From Pseudomonas sp. PIC25 (GTDB lineage Bacteria; Pseudomonadota; Gammaproteobacteria; Pseudomonadales; Pseudomonadaceae): 64,000 nt of DNA. Positions 17,947-28,789 of the stretch are shown here, one piece after another. Position 1 is the first letter of the stretch. Every line of letters begins with the position of its first letter. Location: NCBI RefSeq assembly GCF_002286785.1, contig NZ_MUJY01000068.1, forward strand, positions 1 to 64,000, in the 5' to 3' direction. Below the pieces are notes generated by a model. It had not been told where the DNA came from. It ran no database searches and worked only from the letters and a program-made list of their open reading frames with translations. The position numbers and the translations under genes were made by a program.

Positions 17947-18888
17947 ATGTACCTGGTATGCGGCGAAGCCCTGTTCGATTTCTTCAGTCTGGCGCCCGGC
18001 GCGCGCAGCAGCGAGCTGGCGTTCAAGGCGCTGGCCGGTGGTTCCCCCTTCAATGTCGCGGTCGGCCTGCGCCGCCTGGGTGTCGCTTCGGCGCTGTCCG
18101 GCGGGCTCTCCACCGATTTCCTCGGTGTCCGCTTGCGCCAGGTGCTGGCCGAGGAGGGGGTGAACGGTGATTACCTGGTCGCCAGCGACGCACCCACCAC
18201 CCTGGCCATGGTCGGTGTCGATGCCCAAGGTTCGCCGCAGTACAGTTTCCGCGGCGAGGGCTGCGCCGACCGCCTGCTGCGCCGCGAGCACCTGCCGGAG
18301 CTGGATGCGCGAGTGCGCGGCCTGCATGTCGGCTCCTATTCCCTGGTGGTAACGCCGATCGCCGATACCCTGTTCGAGCTGGTCGGCCGGGAAAGCGATC
18401 GGCGCCTGATCAGCCTGGACCCGAACGTGCGGCTCAACGTCGAGCCGGATATCCAGCTGTGGCGTCGGCGTATCGAAGCCTTCGCCGCCCACGCCCACCT
18501 GATCAAGGTCAGCGAAGAGGACCTGGGCTTGCTCTACCCAGAGCGCGATCCCCAGGACGTCGCCCGCCAGTGGCTCGGCGAGCGCTGCCAACTGGTGTTC
18601 CTCACCCATGGCGGCGACGGTGCCAGCGTGCACAGTCGCCGGCACGGCCACTGGTCGGTACCGGCCCAGGCGGTGCAGACCCGCGACACGGTCGGTGCCG
18701 GCGACACCTTCCAGGCCGCGCTGCTCGCCTACCTGGCCCGCCATGGCCTGGACAGCGCGCAGGGCTTGGCCGGCATATCCCGCGAGCAGCTCGACGGCAT
18801 GCTCGAGCTGGCGATCCGGGCCGCCGCGCTGACCTGTTCGCGGGTCGGTCCGGACCTGCCGTATTGGCATGAACTCGACGCACTCTGA
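17947..18888 (+). CDS. Fructokinase, PfkB/ribokinase family
   Basis: 313 residues. The PfkB signature [18 protein letters not shown] with catalytic Asp (GAGD) lies near the C-terminus, and the N-terminal GG motif region reads [16 protein letters not shown]. Phosphorylates fructose released by the GH32 enzyme to fructose-6-phosphate in the cytoplasm. Start 17947 chosen because it begins [11 protein letters not shown], the normal start of these kinases, with GGAG about 8 bases upstream; earlier in-frame codons (17878, 17932) would add non-family residues. 83 bases after the porin gene, same strand. Confidence 0.92.
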   Translation: MYLVCGEALFDFFSLAPGARSSELAFKALAGGSPFNVAVGLRRLGVASALSGGLSTDFLGVRLRQVLAEEGVNGDYLVASDAPTTLAMVGVDAQGSPQYSFRGEGCADRLLRREHLPELDARVRGLHVGSYSLVVTPIADTLFELVGRESDRRLISLDPNVRLNVEPDIQLWRRRIEAFAAHAHLIKVSEEDLGLLYPERDPQDVARQWLGERCQLVFLTHGGDGASVHSRRHGHWSVPAQAVQTRDTVGAGDTFQAALLAYLARHGLDSAQGLAGISREQLDGMLELAIRAAALTCSRVGPDLPYWHELDAL

Positions 18889-18924
18889 ATTGCCCAGCCG
18901 TATCCCTTGTCCGCAGGAGCCGTT

Positions 18925-19955
<1,031 letters not shown>

Positions 19956-19972
19956 TCGGAGCGGACGTGGCC

Positions 19973-20629
19973 TCAAACGGCCGCGCGCGGCTGGTCCAGT
20001 ACCAGTTCGAACCCCAGTTGCCGCGACAGACAGGGCCAGCGTCTCCAGGCCGCCTCGGTTTGCGGAGCGTTGAGGCGTTCGCGGTAGGCCTGCACCGATG
20101 CCTGGGCGAAGGCGGAGTCGTCGAGCATGCTCTCCACGGCGTGGTGCACCGCTTCGTCCAGTTGATTGGCGAAGGGCTCGCCGATCAACTGATGGGCGAT
20201 CAGGTTGGCCACGGTGGTATCCAGGGGAATCAGCGGCTGGCCGAGATGAGCAATGTAGCGGTCGTTCACTTCTTCCACCAGGCGGTGGGCCAGGTAGGCT
20301 TCGTCGAGCAAGCCAGCCAGGCCCGGGTGCTCCGCCACCGCTGCCGGAGGTTGCAGGAAGAACTGCTCGGCGATCTTCAGCACCGGCTTGATCTGCGCCT
20401 CGATGCCGGCCTCGCGGGCGACGCTGTTGGCGGCGTCGAGCACGTCCGGCACCTGGTCGATGTAGGCCGAGACGAAGCGCCCCAGCAGGTCCCGCGCGCC
20501 GCTGCTCGGCAGGCGGATCGACGGATGCAGGTGGGCCAGTTGGGCGTCCAGTTGGCCGGCGAGCTGGCCGCTGGCGGTTTCCTGCTGCTGGGCGTTGCGG
20601 ATGAGCTCGCGCAAGGCGGCGGTGTTCAT
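19973..20629 (-). CDS. Uncharacterised cytosolic protein next to the cox operon (PA0104-like)
   Basis: 218 residues, no signal peptide or membrane segment, mainly helical and acidic; family not recognised. Notable stretches: [24 protein letters not shown] and [20 protein letters not shown]. The start at 20629 ([16 protein letters not shown]) has CAGGAG upstream; a longer in-frame start at 20668 lacks one. The P. aeruginosa gene next to coxB that I recall (PA0104) sits in the same place, so this probably marks the right edge of the inserted sucrose cluster. The stop lies about 18 bases from the last recognisable pgi base. Confidence 0.75.
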   Translation of the reverse strand: MNTAALRELIRNAQQQETASGQLAGQLDAQLAHLHPSIRLPSSGARDLLGRFVSAYIDQVPDVLDAANSVAREAGIEAQIKPVLKIAEQFFLQPPAAVAEHPGLAGLLDEAYLAHRLVEEVNDRYIAHLGQPLIPLDTTVANLIAHQLIGEPFANQLDEAVHHAVESMLDDSAFAQASVQAYRERLNAPQTEAAWRRWPCLSRQLGFELVLDQPRAAV

Positions 20630-20720
20630 GACGACTCCTGTGGGTAACGACTGCGAGAAGTGGAACAAAGACCTTAGCTCGCGAGACAGCCGGGCTAAGA
20701 CTCGATTGTCATAATTTTTC

Positions 20721-20749
20721 CACGGTTATGCGAGGTCGCTATAACCGTG
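20721..20749. promoter_or_regulatory. Perfect inverted repeat upstream of the oxidase operon
   Basis: CACGGTTAT (20721-20729) and ATAACCGTG (20741-20749) are exact reverse complements separated by 11 bases. It lies in the 374-base divergent region between the PA0104-like gene and coxB, and no U-run follows, so an operator is more likely than a terminator. The regulator is unknown. The rest of the gap shows nothing else except the coxB ribosome site (AAGGGGAA). Confidence 0.5.
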
Positions 20750-21003
20750 CTCCCGCTCTGCGCTGCGGCCCGCGCCGTCCGTGGCGTTTAGCTCAGGCGT
20801 TCGCGGCCGTTGGGGAAAGCGCGGGGCGCGTTGCCAGCCGAAAGTCCCCGTCTATACTCCGACTCGAAAGGCGCTACCTGATGAAGCCCGACTGCGCTCC
20901 GGCAGGCCGAGGTTTCGGCAGTTAAAGTCAGCTTTCTTAGCAGCCGCTCCCTTGGCCGTCGGCTCAGCCGGCGGGATAACAAGAACGATAAGGGGAACCC
21001 GCA

Positions 21004-22128
21004 ATGATGCGACATCCACGAGTCTGGATGGGACTCCTGCTGTGGTCGATTTTCAGCCAGGCGCAGGCTGCCTGGACTGTAAACATGTCTCCGGGGGCGA
21101 CTGAAGTCAGCCGCTCCGTCTTCGATCTGCACATGACCATCTTCTGGATCTGCGTCGTCATTGGCGTCGTGGTCTTCGGGGCCATGTTCTGGTCGATGAT
21201 CATCCACCGCCGCTCCACCGGCCAGGAGCCCGCACACTTCCACGAGAACACCCGCGTCGAGGTGCTCTGGACGGTGATCCCGCTGCTGATCCTGATCGGC
21301 ATGGCCGTGCCCGCGACCCGGACGCTGATCCACATCTATGACCCGTCCGAATCCGAACTGGACGTGCTGGTCACCGGCTATCAGTGGAAGTGGCACTACA
21401 AGTACCTGAACCAGGACGTCGAGTTCTTCAGCAACTTGGCCACCCCGCGCGAGCAGATCAGCAACCAGGTCGACAAGGACGAGCACTACCTGCTGGAGGT
21501 GGACCAGCCGCTGGTCCTGCCGGCCGGCGCCAAGGTGCGCTTCCTGGTCACCGCCGCCGACGTGATCCACTCCTGGTGGGTGCCGGCCCTGGCGGTGAAG
21601 AAGGACGCCATCCCCGGCTTCGTCAACGAATCCTGGACCCGCGTCGACCAGCCCGGTCTCTACCGCGGCCAGTGCACCGAGCTGTGCGGCAAGGACCATG
21701 GCTTCATGCCCATCGTGGTGGAGGTGAAGTCGAAGGAAGACTTCGATGCCTGGATGGGCGAGCGCAAGGCCGAAGCGGCCAAGCTGAAGGAGCTGACCAG
21801 CAAGGAGTGGACGCTGGAAGAGCTGGTCTCGCGCGGCGAGAAGGCCTACCTGACCAACTGCGCTTCCTGCCACCAGCCCACCGGCGAAGGTCTGCCGCCG
21901 ATGTTCCCGGCCCTGAAAGGCTCGAAAATCGCCACCGGGCCGAAGGAAGGCCATATGAACATCGTCATCAATGGCAAGCCGGGCACCGCCATGGCCGCAT
22001 TCGGCAAGCAACTGTCGGAAGTCGACATTGCCGCGATCATCACCTACGAGCGCAATGCCTGGGGTAACAAGGTCGGCGACATGGTCACACCGAAAGACGT
22101 GCTGACCTTCAAACAGGCCCAGGAATAG
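21004..22128 (+). CDS. coxB: Cytochrome c oxidase (aa3) subunit II with fused cytochrome c domain
   Basis: 374 residues. Signal peptide to QAQAA, then two transmembrane helices (HMTIFWICVVIGVVVFGAMF and VLWTVIPLLILIGMAV). The CuA domain has GQC224TELC228GKDH232GFM and the aromatic electron-entry run YQWKWHYKY. A C-terminal cytochrome c domain binds heme through C286ASC289H290, as in caa3-type subunit II, so electrons can pass directly from the fused heme to CuA. First gene of the oxidase operon; ribosome site AAGGGGAA. Confidence 0.97.
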   Translation: MMRHPRVWMGLLLWSIFSQAQAAWTVNMSPGATEVSRSVFDLHMTIFWICVVIGVVVFGAMFWSMIIHRRSTGQEPAHFHENTRVEVLWTVIPLLILIGMAVPATRTLIHIYDPSESELDVLVTGYQWKWHYKYLNQDVEFFSNLATPREQISNQVDKDEHYLLEVDQPLVLPAGAKVRFLVTAADVIHSWWVPALAVKKDAIPGFVNESWTRVDQPGLYRGQCTELCGKDHGFMPIVVEVKSKEDFDAWMGERKAEAAKLKELTSKEWTLEELVSRGEKAYLTNCASCHQPTGEGLPPMFPALKGSKIATGPKEGHMNIVINGKPGTAMAAFGKQLSEVDIAAIITYERNAWGNKVGDMVTPKDVLTFKQAQE

Positions 22129-22139
22129 GAGAGACCGAG

Positions 22140-23735
22140 ATGAGTGCAGTGATCGACACTGATACCGGTCATGCCGGGCATGACCACCACCACGGCCCGG
22201 CCAAGGGCCTGATGCGCTGGGTGCTGACCACCAACCACAAGGACATCGGCACGATGTACCTGTGGTTCAGCTTCTGCATGTTCCTGCTCGGCGGCAGCAT
22301 GGCCATGGTCATCCGCGCCGAGCTGTTCCAGCCGGGGCTGCAGATCGTCCAGCCGGAATTCTTCAACCAGATGACCACCATGCATGGCCTGATCATGGTC
22401 TTCGGTGCGGTGATGCCGGCCTTCGTCGGCCTGGCCAACTGGATGATCCCGCTGATGGTCGGCGCGCCGGACATGGCCCTGCCGCGGATGAACAACTTCA
22501 GCTTCTGGCTGCTGCCGGCGGCCTTCACGCTGCTGGTCTCGACCCTGTTCACCGAGGGTGGCGGGCCGAACTTCGGCTGGACCTTCTACGCGCCGCTGTC
22601 CACCACCTACGCGCCGGAGAGCGTCACCTTCTTCATCTTCGCCATCCACCTGATGGGCATCAGCTCGATCATGGGCGCGATCAACGTGATCGCCACCATC
22701 CTCAACCTGCGCGCTCCCGGCATGACCCTGATGAAGATGCCGCTGTTCGTCTGGACCTGGCTGATCACCGCCTTCCTGCTGATCGCGGTGATGCCGGTGC
22801 TGGCCGGCGTGGTGACCATGATGCTGATGGACATCCACTTCGGCACCAGCTTCTTTAATGCCGCGGGCGGGGGCGACCCGGTGCTGTTCCAGCACGTGTT
22901 CTGGTTCTTCGGTCACCCCGAGGTGTACATCATGATCCTGCCCGCCTTCGGCGCGGTCAGCTCGATCATCCCGGCGTTCTCGCGCAAGCCGCTGTTCGGC
23001 TACACCTCGATGGTCTACGCCACCGCGGCGATCGCCTTTCTGTCGTTCATCGTCTGGGCGCACCACATGTTCACCGTAGGCATCCCGCTTACCGGCGAGC
23101 TGTTCTTCATGTACGCCACCATGCTGATCGCCGTGCCCACCGGGGTGAAGGTGTTCAACTGGGTAAGCACCATGTGGCAGGGTTCGCTGACCTTCGAGGC
23201 GCCGATGCTGTTCGCCGTGGCCTTCGTCATCCTGTTCACCATCGGCGGCTTCTCCGGGCTGATGCTGGCCATCGCCCCGGCGGACTTCCAGTACCACGAC
23301 ACCTACTTCGTGGTGGCGCACTTCCACTACGTGCTGGTGCCGGGGGCGATCTTCGGCATCTTCGCCTCGGCCTACTACTGGCTGCCCAAGTGGACCGGGC
23401 ACATGTACGACGAAACCCTGGCCAAGTTGCATTTCTGGCTGTCCTTCGTCGGCATGAACATGGCGTTCTTCCCGATGCACTTCGTCGGCCTCGCCGGCAT
23501 GCCGCGGCGGATTCCCGACTACAACCTGCAGTTCGCCGACTTCAACATGGTCTCGTCCATCGGTGCCTTCACCTTCGGCGCGACCCAGTTCCTCTTCCTG
23601 TTCATCGTCATCAAGTGCATCCGTGGCGGCCAACCCGCCCCGGCCAAGCCCTGGGACGGCGCGGACGGGCTGGAGTGGACCGTGCCGTCGCCGGCGCCCT
23701 ACCACACCTTCAGCACCCCGCCGGAAGTGAAGTGA
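22140..23735 (+). CDS. coxA: Cytochrome c oxidase (aa3) subunit I
   Basis: 531 residues with twelve expected helices; contains heme a and the heme a3-CuB centre where O2 is reduced. The CuB/Tyr block is WFFGHPEVYIMILPAFG, the double His is WAHHMF, and the heme pair lies in YFVVAHFHYVLVPGA. Proton-channel residues of the A-type oxidase are in the N-terminal half (MHGLIMVFGAVMPAF). Starts 11 bases after coxB. Confidence 0.97.
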   Translation: MSAVIDTDTGHAGHDHHHGPAKGLMRWVLTTNHKDIGTMYLWFSFCMFLLGGSMAMVIRAELFQPGLQIVQPEFFNQMTTMHGLIMVFGAVMPAFVGLANWMIPLMVGAPDMALPRMNNFSFWLLPAAFTLLVSTLFTEGGGPNFGWTFYAPLSTTYAPESVTFFIFAIHLMGISSIMGAINVIATILNLRAPGMTLMKMPLFVWTWLITAFLLIAVMPVLAGVVTMMLMDIHFGTSFFNAAGGGDPVLFQHVFWFFGHPEVYIMILPAFGAVSSIIPAFSRKPLFGYTSMVYATAAIAFLSFIVWAHHMFTVGIPLTGELFFMYATMLIAVPTGVKVFNWVSTMWQGSLTFEAPMLFAVAFVILFTIGGFSGLMLAIAPADFQYHDTYFVVAHFHYVLVPGAIFGIFASAYYWLPKWTGHMYDETLAKLHFWLSFVGMNMAFFPMHFVGLAGMPRRIPDYNLQFADFNMVSSIGAFTFGATQFLFLFIVIKCIRGGQPAPAKPWDGADGLEWTVPSPAPYHTFSTPPEVK

Positions 23736-23745
23736 GGTCGCGGCC

Positions 23746-24294
23746 ATGAGTGAAGCCCTGAGCACCCGCCGCCTGGTCCAGCGCCTGTTGCTGGTGGTGG
23801 TGGCGATGTTCGCCTTCGGCTTTCTCCTGGTGCCGATCTACGACGTCATGTGCCAGGCCTTCGGCATCAACGGCAAGACCGCCGGGGCCTACCAGGGATC
23901 GCAGCAGGTGGATGAGGCGCGTCAGGTGCGCGTGCAGTTCCTCGCCACCAACTCGGCCGGCATGGTCTGGGAATTCGGTCCGAAGGCCGAGGAGCTGACG
24001 GTGAAGCCGGGGGCCACCAACGAAATACTGTTCGTGGCCTACAACCCCACCGACAAGCCGATGACCGCCCAGGCCATTCCCAGCGTGTCGCCGTCCAAGG
24101 CGGCCGCCTATTTCCACAAGACCGAGTGCTTCTGCTTCACCCAGCAGGTGCTGCAACCGGGCGAGCGCATCGAGATGCCGGTGCGCTTCATCGTCGACCG
24201 CGACCTGCCCGCCGACGTCCGCCACCTCACCCTTGCCTACACGCTGTTCGATATCACTGCCCGCCAGCCGCCCGTTGCTCACAACGGCGGCTAA
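23746..24294 (+). CDS. ctaG: CuB insertion chaperone CtaG/Cox11
   Basis: 182 residues: one N-terminal helix (LLLVVVAMFAFGFLLVPIYDVMC) and a periplasmic immunoglobulin-like domain. The copper motif CFCF is present in HKTECFCFTQQVLQPGE, preceded by TAQAIPSVSPSKAAAYFHK. Delivers Cu(I) to the CuB site of subunit I. Encoded 10 bases after coxA and 14 bases before subunit III. Confidence 0.96.
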   Translation: MSEALSTRRLVQRLLLVVVAMFAFGFLLVPIYDVMCQAFGINGKTAGAYQGSQQVDEARQVRVQFLATNSAGMVWEFGPKAEELTVKPGATNEILFVAYNPTDKPMTAQAIPSVSPSKAAAYFHKTECFCFTQQVLQPGERIEMPVRFIVDRDLPADVRHLTLAYTLFDITARQPPVAHNGG

Positions 24295-24308
24295 GGAGAA
24301 CAAGAGAA

Positions 24309-25196
24309 ATGGCAACTCACGAGCAGTACTACGTTCCCGCCCAGAGCAAATGGCCGATCATCGCCACCATCGGGTTGGCGACCACCGTCTACGGCCTCGG
24401 CACCTGGTTCAACGACCTCAAGGCCGGGCGCGACGAATCCAACGGCCCGCTGATCTTCTTCATCGGCGGCCTGCTGGTCGCCTACATGCTGTTCGGCTGG
24501 TTCGGCAACGTCATCAAGGAAAGCCGTTCCGGGCTGTACAGCGCGCAGATGGACCGCTCGTTCCGCTGGGGCATGAGCTGGTTCATCTTCTCCGAGGTGA
24601 TGTTCTTCGCCGCCTTCTTCGGGGCGCTCTTCTACATCCGCTACTGGACCGGCCCCTGGCTGGGCGGCGAGGGCGACAAGGGCATCAGCAACATGCTCTG
24701 GCCGAACTTCGAGTACACCTGGCCGCTGCTCAACAACCCGGACCCGAAGCTGTTCCCGGCGCCGGAAGGCATCATCGACCCGTGGAAGCTGCCGCTGATC
24801 AACACACTCCTGCTGGTGACCTCCAGCTTCACCGTGACCTTCGCCCACCATGCCTTGCGCAAGGGCGAGCGGCAGAAGCTCAAGCTCTGGCTGGCGGCAA
24901 CCATTCTGTTGGGCGTGACCTTCCTGGTGTTGCAGGTCGAGGAGTACGTACATGCCTACACCGAACTCGGCCTGACCTTGGGCTCGGGCATCTACGGTGC
25001 CACGTTCTTCATGCTCACCGGTTTCCACGGCGCCCACGTGACCCTCGGTGCGCTGATCCTCACGGTGATGCTGGTCCGCATCCTGCGCGGGCACTTCACG
25101 CCCGAACACCACTTCGGCTTCGAGGCCGCCAGCTGGTACTGGCACTTCGTGGACGTGGTGTGGATCGGGCTGTTCACCTTCGTCTATGTGCTTTAG
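24309..25196 (+). CDS. coxC: Cytochrome c oxidase subunit III
   Basis: 295 residues, seven hydrophobic segments, no cofactors. Family blocks: RWGMSWFIFSEVMFFAAFFGALFY and LTGFHGAHVTLGALILTVML, ending with ASWYWHFVDVVWIGLFTFVYVL. Stabilises subunit I and O2 access. The ATG at 24309 follows AAGGAG; the frame is open upstream into ctaG but without a start signal. Confidence 0.97.
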   Translation: MATHEQYYVPAQSKWPIIATIGLATTVYGLGTWFNDLKAGRDESNGPLIFFIGGLLVAYMLFGWFGNVIKESRSGLYSAQMDRSFRWGMSWFIFSEVMFFAAFFGALFYIRYWTGPWLGGEGDKGISNMLWPNFEYTWPLLNNPDPKLFPAPEGIIDPWKLPLINTLLLVTSSFTVTFAHHALRKGERQKLKLWLAATILLGVTFLVLQVEEYVHAYTELGLTLGSGIYGATFFMLTGFHGAHVTLGALILTVMLVRILRGHFTPEHHFGFEAASWYWHFVDVVWIGLFTFVYVL

Positions 25197-25235
25197 GCAG
25201 GCTGCAAGTTTGCAAGCGACAAGATTGGAAGAGCG

Positions 25236-25439
25236 TTACCAGGTGACATGGGTCGTGAGCTGGCCGCTGTAGAAACCCCAGGCGATCAGGGCCAGGGTGA
25301 GGGCGGCCAGGGTCACGCGGACGAACAGGGCGTTGACCAGCCGATTGGTACGGCCCTCGTCCTTGATCAGGAAGAACAGGCCGCTGAACAGACTGACCAC
25401 AGTGGCGAGCAGCAAGAAGACGATCGCGGCCTTGAGCAT
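25236..25439 (-). CDS. Twin-transmembrane small protein inside the cox operon
   Basis: 67 residues: two hydrophobic segments (AAIVFLLLATVVSLFSGLFFL and TLAALTLALIAWGFYSG) joined by a short loop KDEGRTNRLVN. This matches the twin-transmembrane (DUF2909-like) proteins that sit beside oxidase assembly genes in pseudomonads (PA0109 in my recollection). It is read against the operon, between coxC and SURF1, so it needs its own promoter in the short gap before the SURF1 gene. Role unknown. Confidence 0.8.
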   Translation of the reverse strand: MLKAAIVFLLLATVVSLFSGLFFLIKDEGRTNRLVNALFVRVTLAALTLALIAWGFYSGQLTTHVTW

Positions 25440-25510
25440 GCGGGGATCCAGGGGAAAGGGGGAACGTGGTGGAGTATAGCCAGTCGTCTTCGCGGATTCG
25501 GGAGCGCGGC

Positions 25511-26242
25511 ATGAGCCGTTTCCGGCCCGGGCTGGTGCCGACCCTGGTGGTGCTGGCACTGTTGCCGCTGCTCGTCTGGCTGGGATTCTGGCAGTTGCAG
25601 CGGGCGGACGAGAAACGCGCCCTGCTCGCCGCCCAGGCCGCGCGCCTGCAAGCCGCGCCGGTGGCAGTCGGCGAGCTGGAGCGCAGTCGTGACCCGGCAT
25701 TCCTGCGGGTGCGCCTGGAAGGCTTCTTCGACGACCGCCACAGCCTGATCCTCGACAACCGCAGCCGTGACGGCCAGGTCGGCGTCGAGCTGCTGCAACC
25801 GTTCTACGACCAGCCGAGCGGGCTCTGGCTGCTGGTCAATCGGGGCTGGCTGCCCTGGCCGGACCGGCGCCAGCCGCCGCGCTTCGACACCCCGGAACAA
25901 CCCCTGACGCTGACCGCCTGGGTCTACGTGCCAGCCGGCAAACCCTTCCAGTTGCGCGCCGATGCCGCATCCGACAGTTGGCCGCGACTGATCACGGCGG
26001 TCGAGCCGGCGGCGCTCTGGCAGCACCTCGGGCGTGGCGGCCTGCCCTACGAAATCCGTCTCGAACCGGGTCCGGCAGCCTACCGGGCGGAGTGGCCGGT
26101 GGTCACCATGGGCCCGGAAAAACACCTCGGCTATGCCGTGCAGTGGTTCGCCCTGGCGGCTGCCCTGCTCGGCTTGTTCGTTTACCTCGGACTGCACAAT
26201 GCGCGGGAGAAAAAAGATGAATCCAGCCATCGCCCTGCCTGA
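25511..26242 (+). CDS. SURF1-family oxidase assembly protein
   Basis: 243 residues: N-terminal helix (LVPTLVVLALLPLLVWLGFWQ), a large periplasmic domain (LEGFFDDRHSLILDNRSRDGQVG, then LLVNRGWLPWP), and a C-terminal helix (YAVQWFALAAALLGLFVYLGL). This is the standard SURF1 layout; SURF1 helps place heme a into subunit I. ATG at 25511 is preferred, preceded by GGAGC; a GTG at 25466 would extend it by 15 polar residues. Confidence 0.93.
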   Translation: MSRFRPGLVPTLVVLALLPLLVWLGFWQLQRADEKRALLAAQAARLQAAPVAVGELERSRDPAFLRVRLEGFFDDRHSLILDNRSRDGQVGVELLQPFYDQPSGLWLLVNRGWLPWPDRRQPPRFDTPEQPLTLTAWVYVPAGKPFQLRADAASDSWPRLITAVEPAALWQHLGRGGLPYEIRLEPGPAAYRAEWPVVTMGPEKHLGYAVQWFALAAALLGLFVYLGLHNAREKKDESSHRPA

Positions 26243-26798
26243 AGCCCCGGCACGTCGCCGACGCGGCCGTTGGCAGCTGATCCTGCTGATCGCCGTGGCG
26301 GTCGGGCCCATGCTGCTGGCCTCGGGCATGTACCACTGGCGCTTCTGGGTGCCGGACGGGCGCAGCTACCACGGCGAGTTGATCGGTAACGGCCTCGGTC
26401 GCACGGATATCGGTGTGACGACGGCCGACGAACACCTCTGGCAGCTTCTGGTCACCGCACCGCAGGACTGCGCCCAGGACTGCCAGCAACTGGTCTACCT
26501 GGCCCGGCAGATTCATATCGGCCTCGGTCGCGAGGCGTCGCGCGCCGGCCATGCGCTGGCCAACGCCCGGCCGCTGGACGACGACTTCGCCGCCCGTCTC
26601 GAACGCGAATACCCGCAGCTGCAACGCTACGGCCTGGATGCCGACGCCTATACCCGCGGCACCCACGATCTCGGCGGCGCGCAGCTGTGGATCGTCGACC
26701 CGCACGGCAACCTGGTGCTGCGCTACGACGCCAAGGCGAACGGCAAGCAAATCCTCAACGACCTTCGCCATCTGCTGAAACTGTCGAAGATCGGCTGA
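26217..26798 (+). CDS. Membrane-anchored cox-operon protein (PA0111-like, Sco/thioredoxin-like)
   Basis: 193 residues. A basic N-terminus (RRRRGRW) and one helix (LILLIAVAVGPMLLASGMYHW) anchor a periplasmic domain. The domain keeps the shape of a Sco/thioredoxin protein (LWQLLVTAPQDCAQDC, later QLWIVDPHGNLVLRYDAKANG), with a C-x3-C pair like Sco. It might take part in copper or disulfide chemistry during oxidase assembly; that is an inference. It overlaps the SURF1 gene by 26 bases. Confidence 0.75.
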   Translation: MNPAIALPEAPARRRRGRWQLILLIAVAVGPMLLASGMYHWRFWVPDGRSYHGELIGNGLGRTDIGVTTADEHLWQLLVTAPQDCAQDCQQLVYLARQIHIGLGREASRAGHALANARPLDDDFAARLEREYPQLQRYGLDADAYTRGTHDLGGAQLWIVDPHGNLVLRYDAKANGKQILNDLRHLLKLSKIG

Positions 26799-26816
26799 GC
26801 CGACGGGGGAACGAGG

Positions 26817-27893
26817 ATGGATAGAGCGCTGCGCAGAGCCGGTTATCGCCTGACAATCGTCGCCACCCTGCTGGCGTTGGTGGTGGTGCTGCTCGGCGCC
26901 TACACCCGCCTGACCCACGCCGGCCTCGGCTGCCCGGACTGGCCGGGCTGCTACGGCTTCATCGGCGTGCCCAAGACCGAGGCGCAACTGGCCCATGCCG
27001 AGCGCCACTTCCCCGACGCGCCGGTGGAGGCGGAGAAGGGTTGGAACGAGATGGTCCATCGCTATTTCGCCGGCACCCTCGGACTGCTGATCCTCGTCCT
27101 CGCGGTCCGTTCGCTACGTCGCCGTGGCCGCGACGGGCAGCCGCTGAAGTTGCCGCTGCTGCTGCTCGGCGTGGTGATCACCCAGGCGGCCTTCGGCATG
27201 TGGACGGTGACCCTCAAGCTCTGGCCGCAGGTGGTGACCGCGCATCTGCTCGGCGGCTTCACCACCCTGGCGTTGCTGTTCCTGCTCTGCCTGCGGCTGT
27301 CGCGGGAGTTCCCTTTCCTGTCCGGGGTACCCCGGCGGCTGCGCATCCTGGCGGCGTTCGCCCTGTTGCTGGTGATCGGCCAGATCGCCCTGGGTGGCTG
27401 GGTCAGCAGCAACTACGCGGCGGTTGCCTGCATCGACCTGCCCACCTGCCACGGCGAATGGTGGCCGGCGATGGACTTCGCCAATGGCTTCCACCTGACC
27501 CAGCACATCGGCCCCAACTACCTCGGCGGACAACTCGACAGCGATGCCCGTACCGCCATTCACATGACCCACCGTCTCGGCGCCTTGACCGTCACCCTGG
27601 TGCTATTGGTGCTCGCCTGGCAACTGCGCCGCCATGGCCTGTCGCGGCTGGCCGGTCTGTTGCTGCTGGCGCTGGCCGTGCAGGTTGGGCTGGGCATCAG
27701 CAATGTGCTGTTCCACCTGCCACTGGCGGTAGCGGTGGCCCACAACGGCGGCGGGGCGCTCCTGCTGCTGGTGATGGTGGCGGTCAATTACCGGCTGCGT
27801 TCCGTTCCTCAACCTGCCAGCCAGCCGGAACGGCAAGCCTGGGTACCGCTGCAACCGACCTCGAGATCACTCGCCATAAGGAGATCATCATGA
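26817..27893 (+). CDS. ctaA: Heme A synthase (CtaA/Cox15)
   Basis: 358 residues, eight helices. Oxidises the C8 methyl of heme O to make heme A for the aa3 oxidase. Family marks: [21 protein letters not shown] near the N-terminus with a Cys pair in the first periplasmic loop, [12 protein letters not shown] with a heme-ligating His, a second Cys pair ([13 protein letters not shown]), and HMTHRLGAL and [11 protein letters not shown] later. 18 bases after the previous gene, and its stop overlaps the ctaB start by 4 bases. Confidence 0.95.
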   Translation: MDRALRRAGYRLTIVATLLALVVVLLGAYTRLTHAGLGCPDWPGCYGFIGVPKTEAQLAHAERHFPDAPVEAEKGWNEMVHRYFAGTLGLLILVLAVRSLRRRGRDGQPLKLPLLLLGVVITQAAFGMWTVTLKLWPQVVTAHLLGGFTTLALLFLLCLRLSREFPFLSGVPRRLRILAAFALLLVIGQIALGGWVSSNYAAVACIDLPTCHGEWWPAMDFANGFHLTQHIGPNYLGGQLDSDARTAIHMTHRLGALTVTLVLLVLAWQLRRHGLSRLAGLLLLALAVQVGLGISNVLFHLPLAVAVAHNGGGALLLLVMVAVNYRLRSVPQPASQPERQAWVPLQPTSRSLAIRRSS

Positions 27894-28789
27894 CCACCCT
27901 GCTGCGCGAACGAAGTGTCCACGCGAGCTGGCGCGACTACCTGGAGCTGACCAAGCCGAAGGTGGTGGTGCTGATGCTGATCACCTCACTGGTCGGCATG
28001 TTCCTCGCTACCCGTGCCGGCGTGCCATGGACCGTACTGCTGTTCGGCAACCTCGGCATCGGCCTATGTGCCGGGGCCGCGGCGGCGGTCAATCATGTGG
28101 TGGACCGTCGCATCGACTCGATCATGGCGCGCACCCACAAGCGCCCGCTGGCTGAGGGGCGCGTGTCGCCGGCGGCGGCCCTGGGCTTCGCCCTGCTGCT
28201 GGCGGTAGCGGGCATGTCCCTGCTGCTGGTGTTCACCAACGAAATGGCGGCCTGGCTGACCCTGGCCTCGCTGCTCGGCTATGCGGTGGTCTACACCGGT
28301 TTCCTCAAGCGCGCCACGCCGCAGAACATCGTCATCGGCGGCCTGGCCGGCGCCGCGCCGCCGCTGCTTGGCTGGGTCGCCGTCACCGGCCATCTGTCCG
28401 CCGAACCGCTGCTGCTGGTGCTGATCATCTTCGCCTGGACGCCGCCGCACTTCTGGGCCCTGGCGATCCACCGCAAGGCCGAATACGCCAAGGCGGACAT
28501 CCCCATGCTGCCGGTCACCCACGGCGAGGGCTACACCAAGCTGCATATCCTGCTCTACACCCTGGTGCTGCTGGCGGTGAGCCTGCTGCCCTACGCCATC
28601 CACATGAGCGGACCGCTCTACCTCGCCGGCGCGTTGCTGCTCGGCGGACGCTTCCTGCACTGGGCCTGGGTGCTGTACCGTGACGCCCGGCCGCACGCGG
28701 CGATCAACACCTTCAAGTACAGTATCTGGTACCTGTTCCTGCTGTTCATCGCGCTGCTCGTCGATCACTACCTGTTGTTGGCCCTATGA
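27890..28789 (+). CDS. ctaB: Heme O synthase (protoheme IX farnesyltransferase)
   Basis: 299 residues, UbiA-type prenyltransferase with about nine helices. The first Asp-rich motif region reads [23 protein letters not shown], and the second block includes [31 protein letters not shown], typical of CyoE/CtaB. Attaches farnesyl to heme B to give heme O, the substrate of CtaA. Start at 27890 with AAGGAG upstream; coupled by ATGA overlaps to both neighbours. Confidence 0.96.
   Translation: MTTLLRERSVHASWRDYLELTKPKVVVLMLITSLVGMFLATRAGVPWTVLLFGNLGIGLCAGAAAAVNHVVDRRIDSIMARTHKRPLAEGRVSPAAALGFALLLAVAGMSLLLVFTNEMAAWLTLASLLGYAVVYTGFLKRATPQNIVIGGLAGAAPPLLGWVAVTGHLSAEPLLLVLIIFAWTPPHFWALAIHRKAEYAKADIPMLPVTHGEGYTKLHILLYTLVLLAVSLLPYAIHMSGPLYLAGALLLGGRFLHWAWVLYRDARPHAAINTFKYSIWYLFLLFIALLVDHYLLLAL

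Noticed and set aside
20721-20749. Interpretation as a terminator
   Set aside because: The genes on both sides are read away from it and no U-run follows either arm.
20728-20925. Short plus-strand frame in the coxB upstream gap
   Set aside because: Arginine-rich translation without start signal; overlaps the inverted repeat.
22044-23765. Minus-strand frame over coxA
   Set aside because: Extremely His/Gly/Asp-rich shadow of subunit I codons; no gene.
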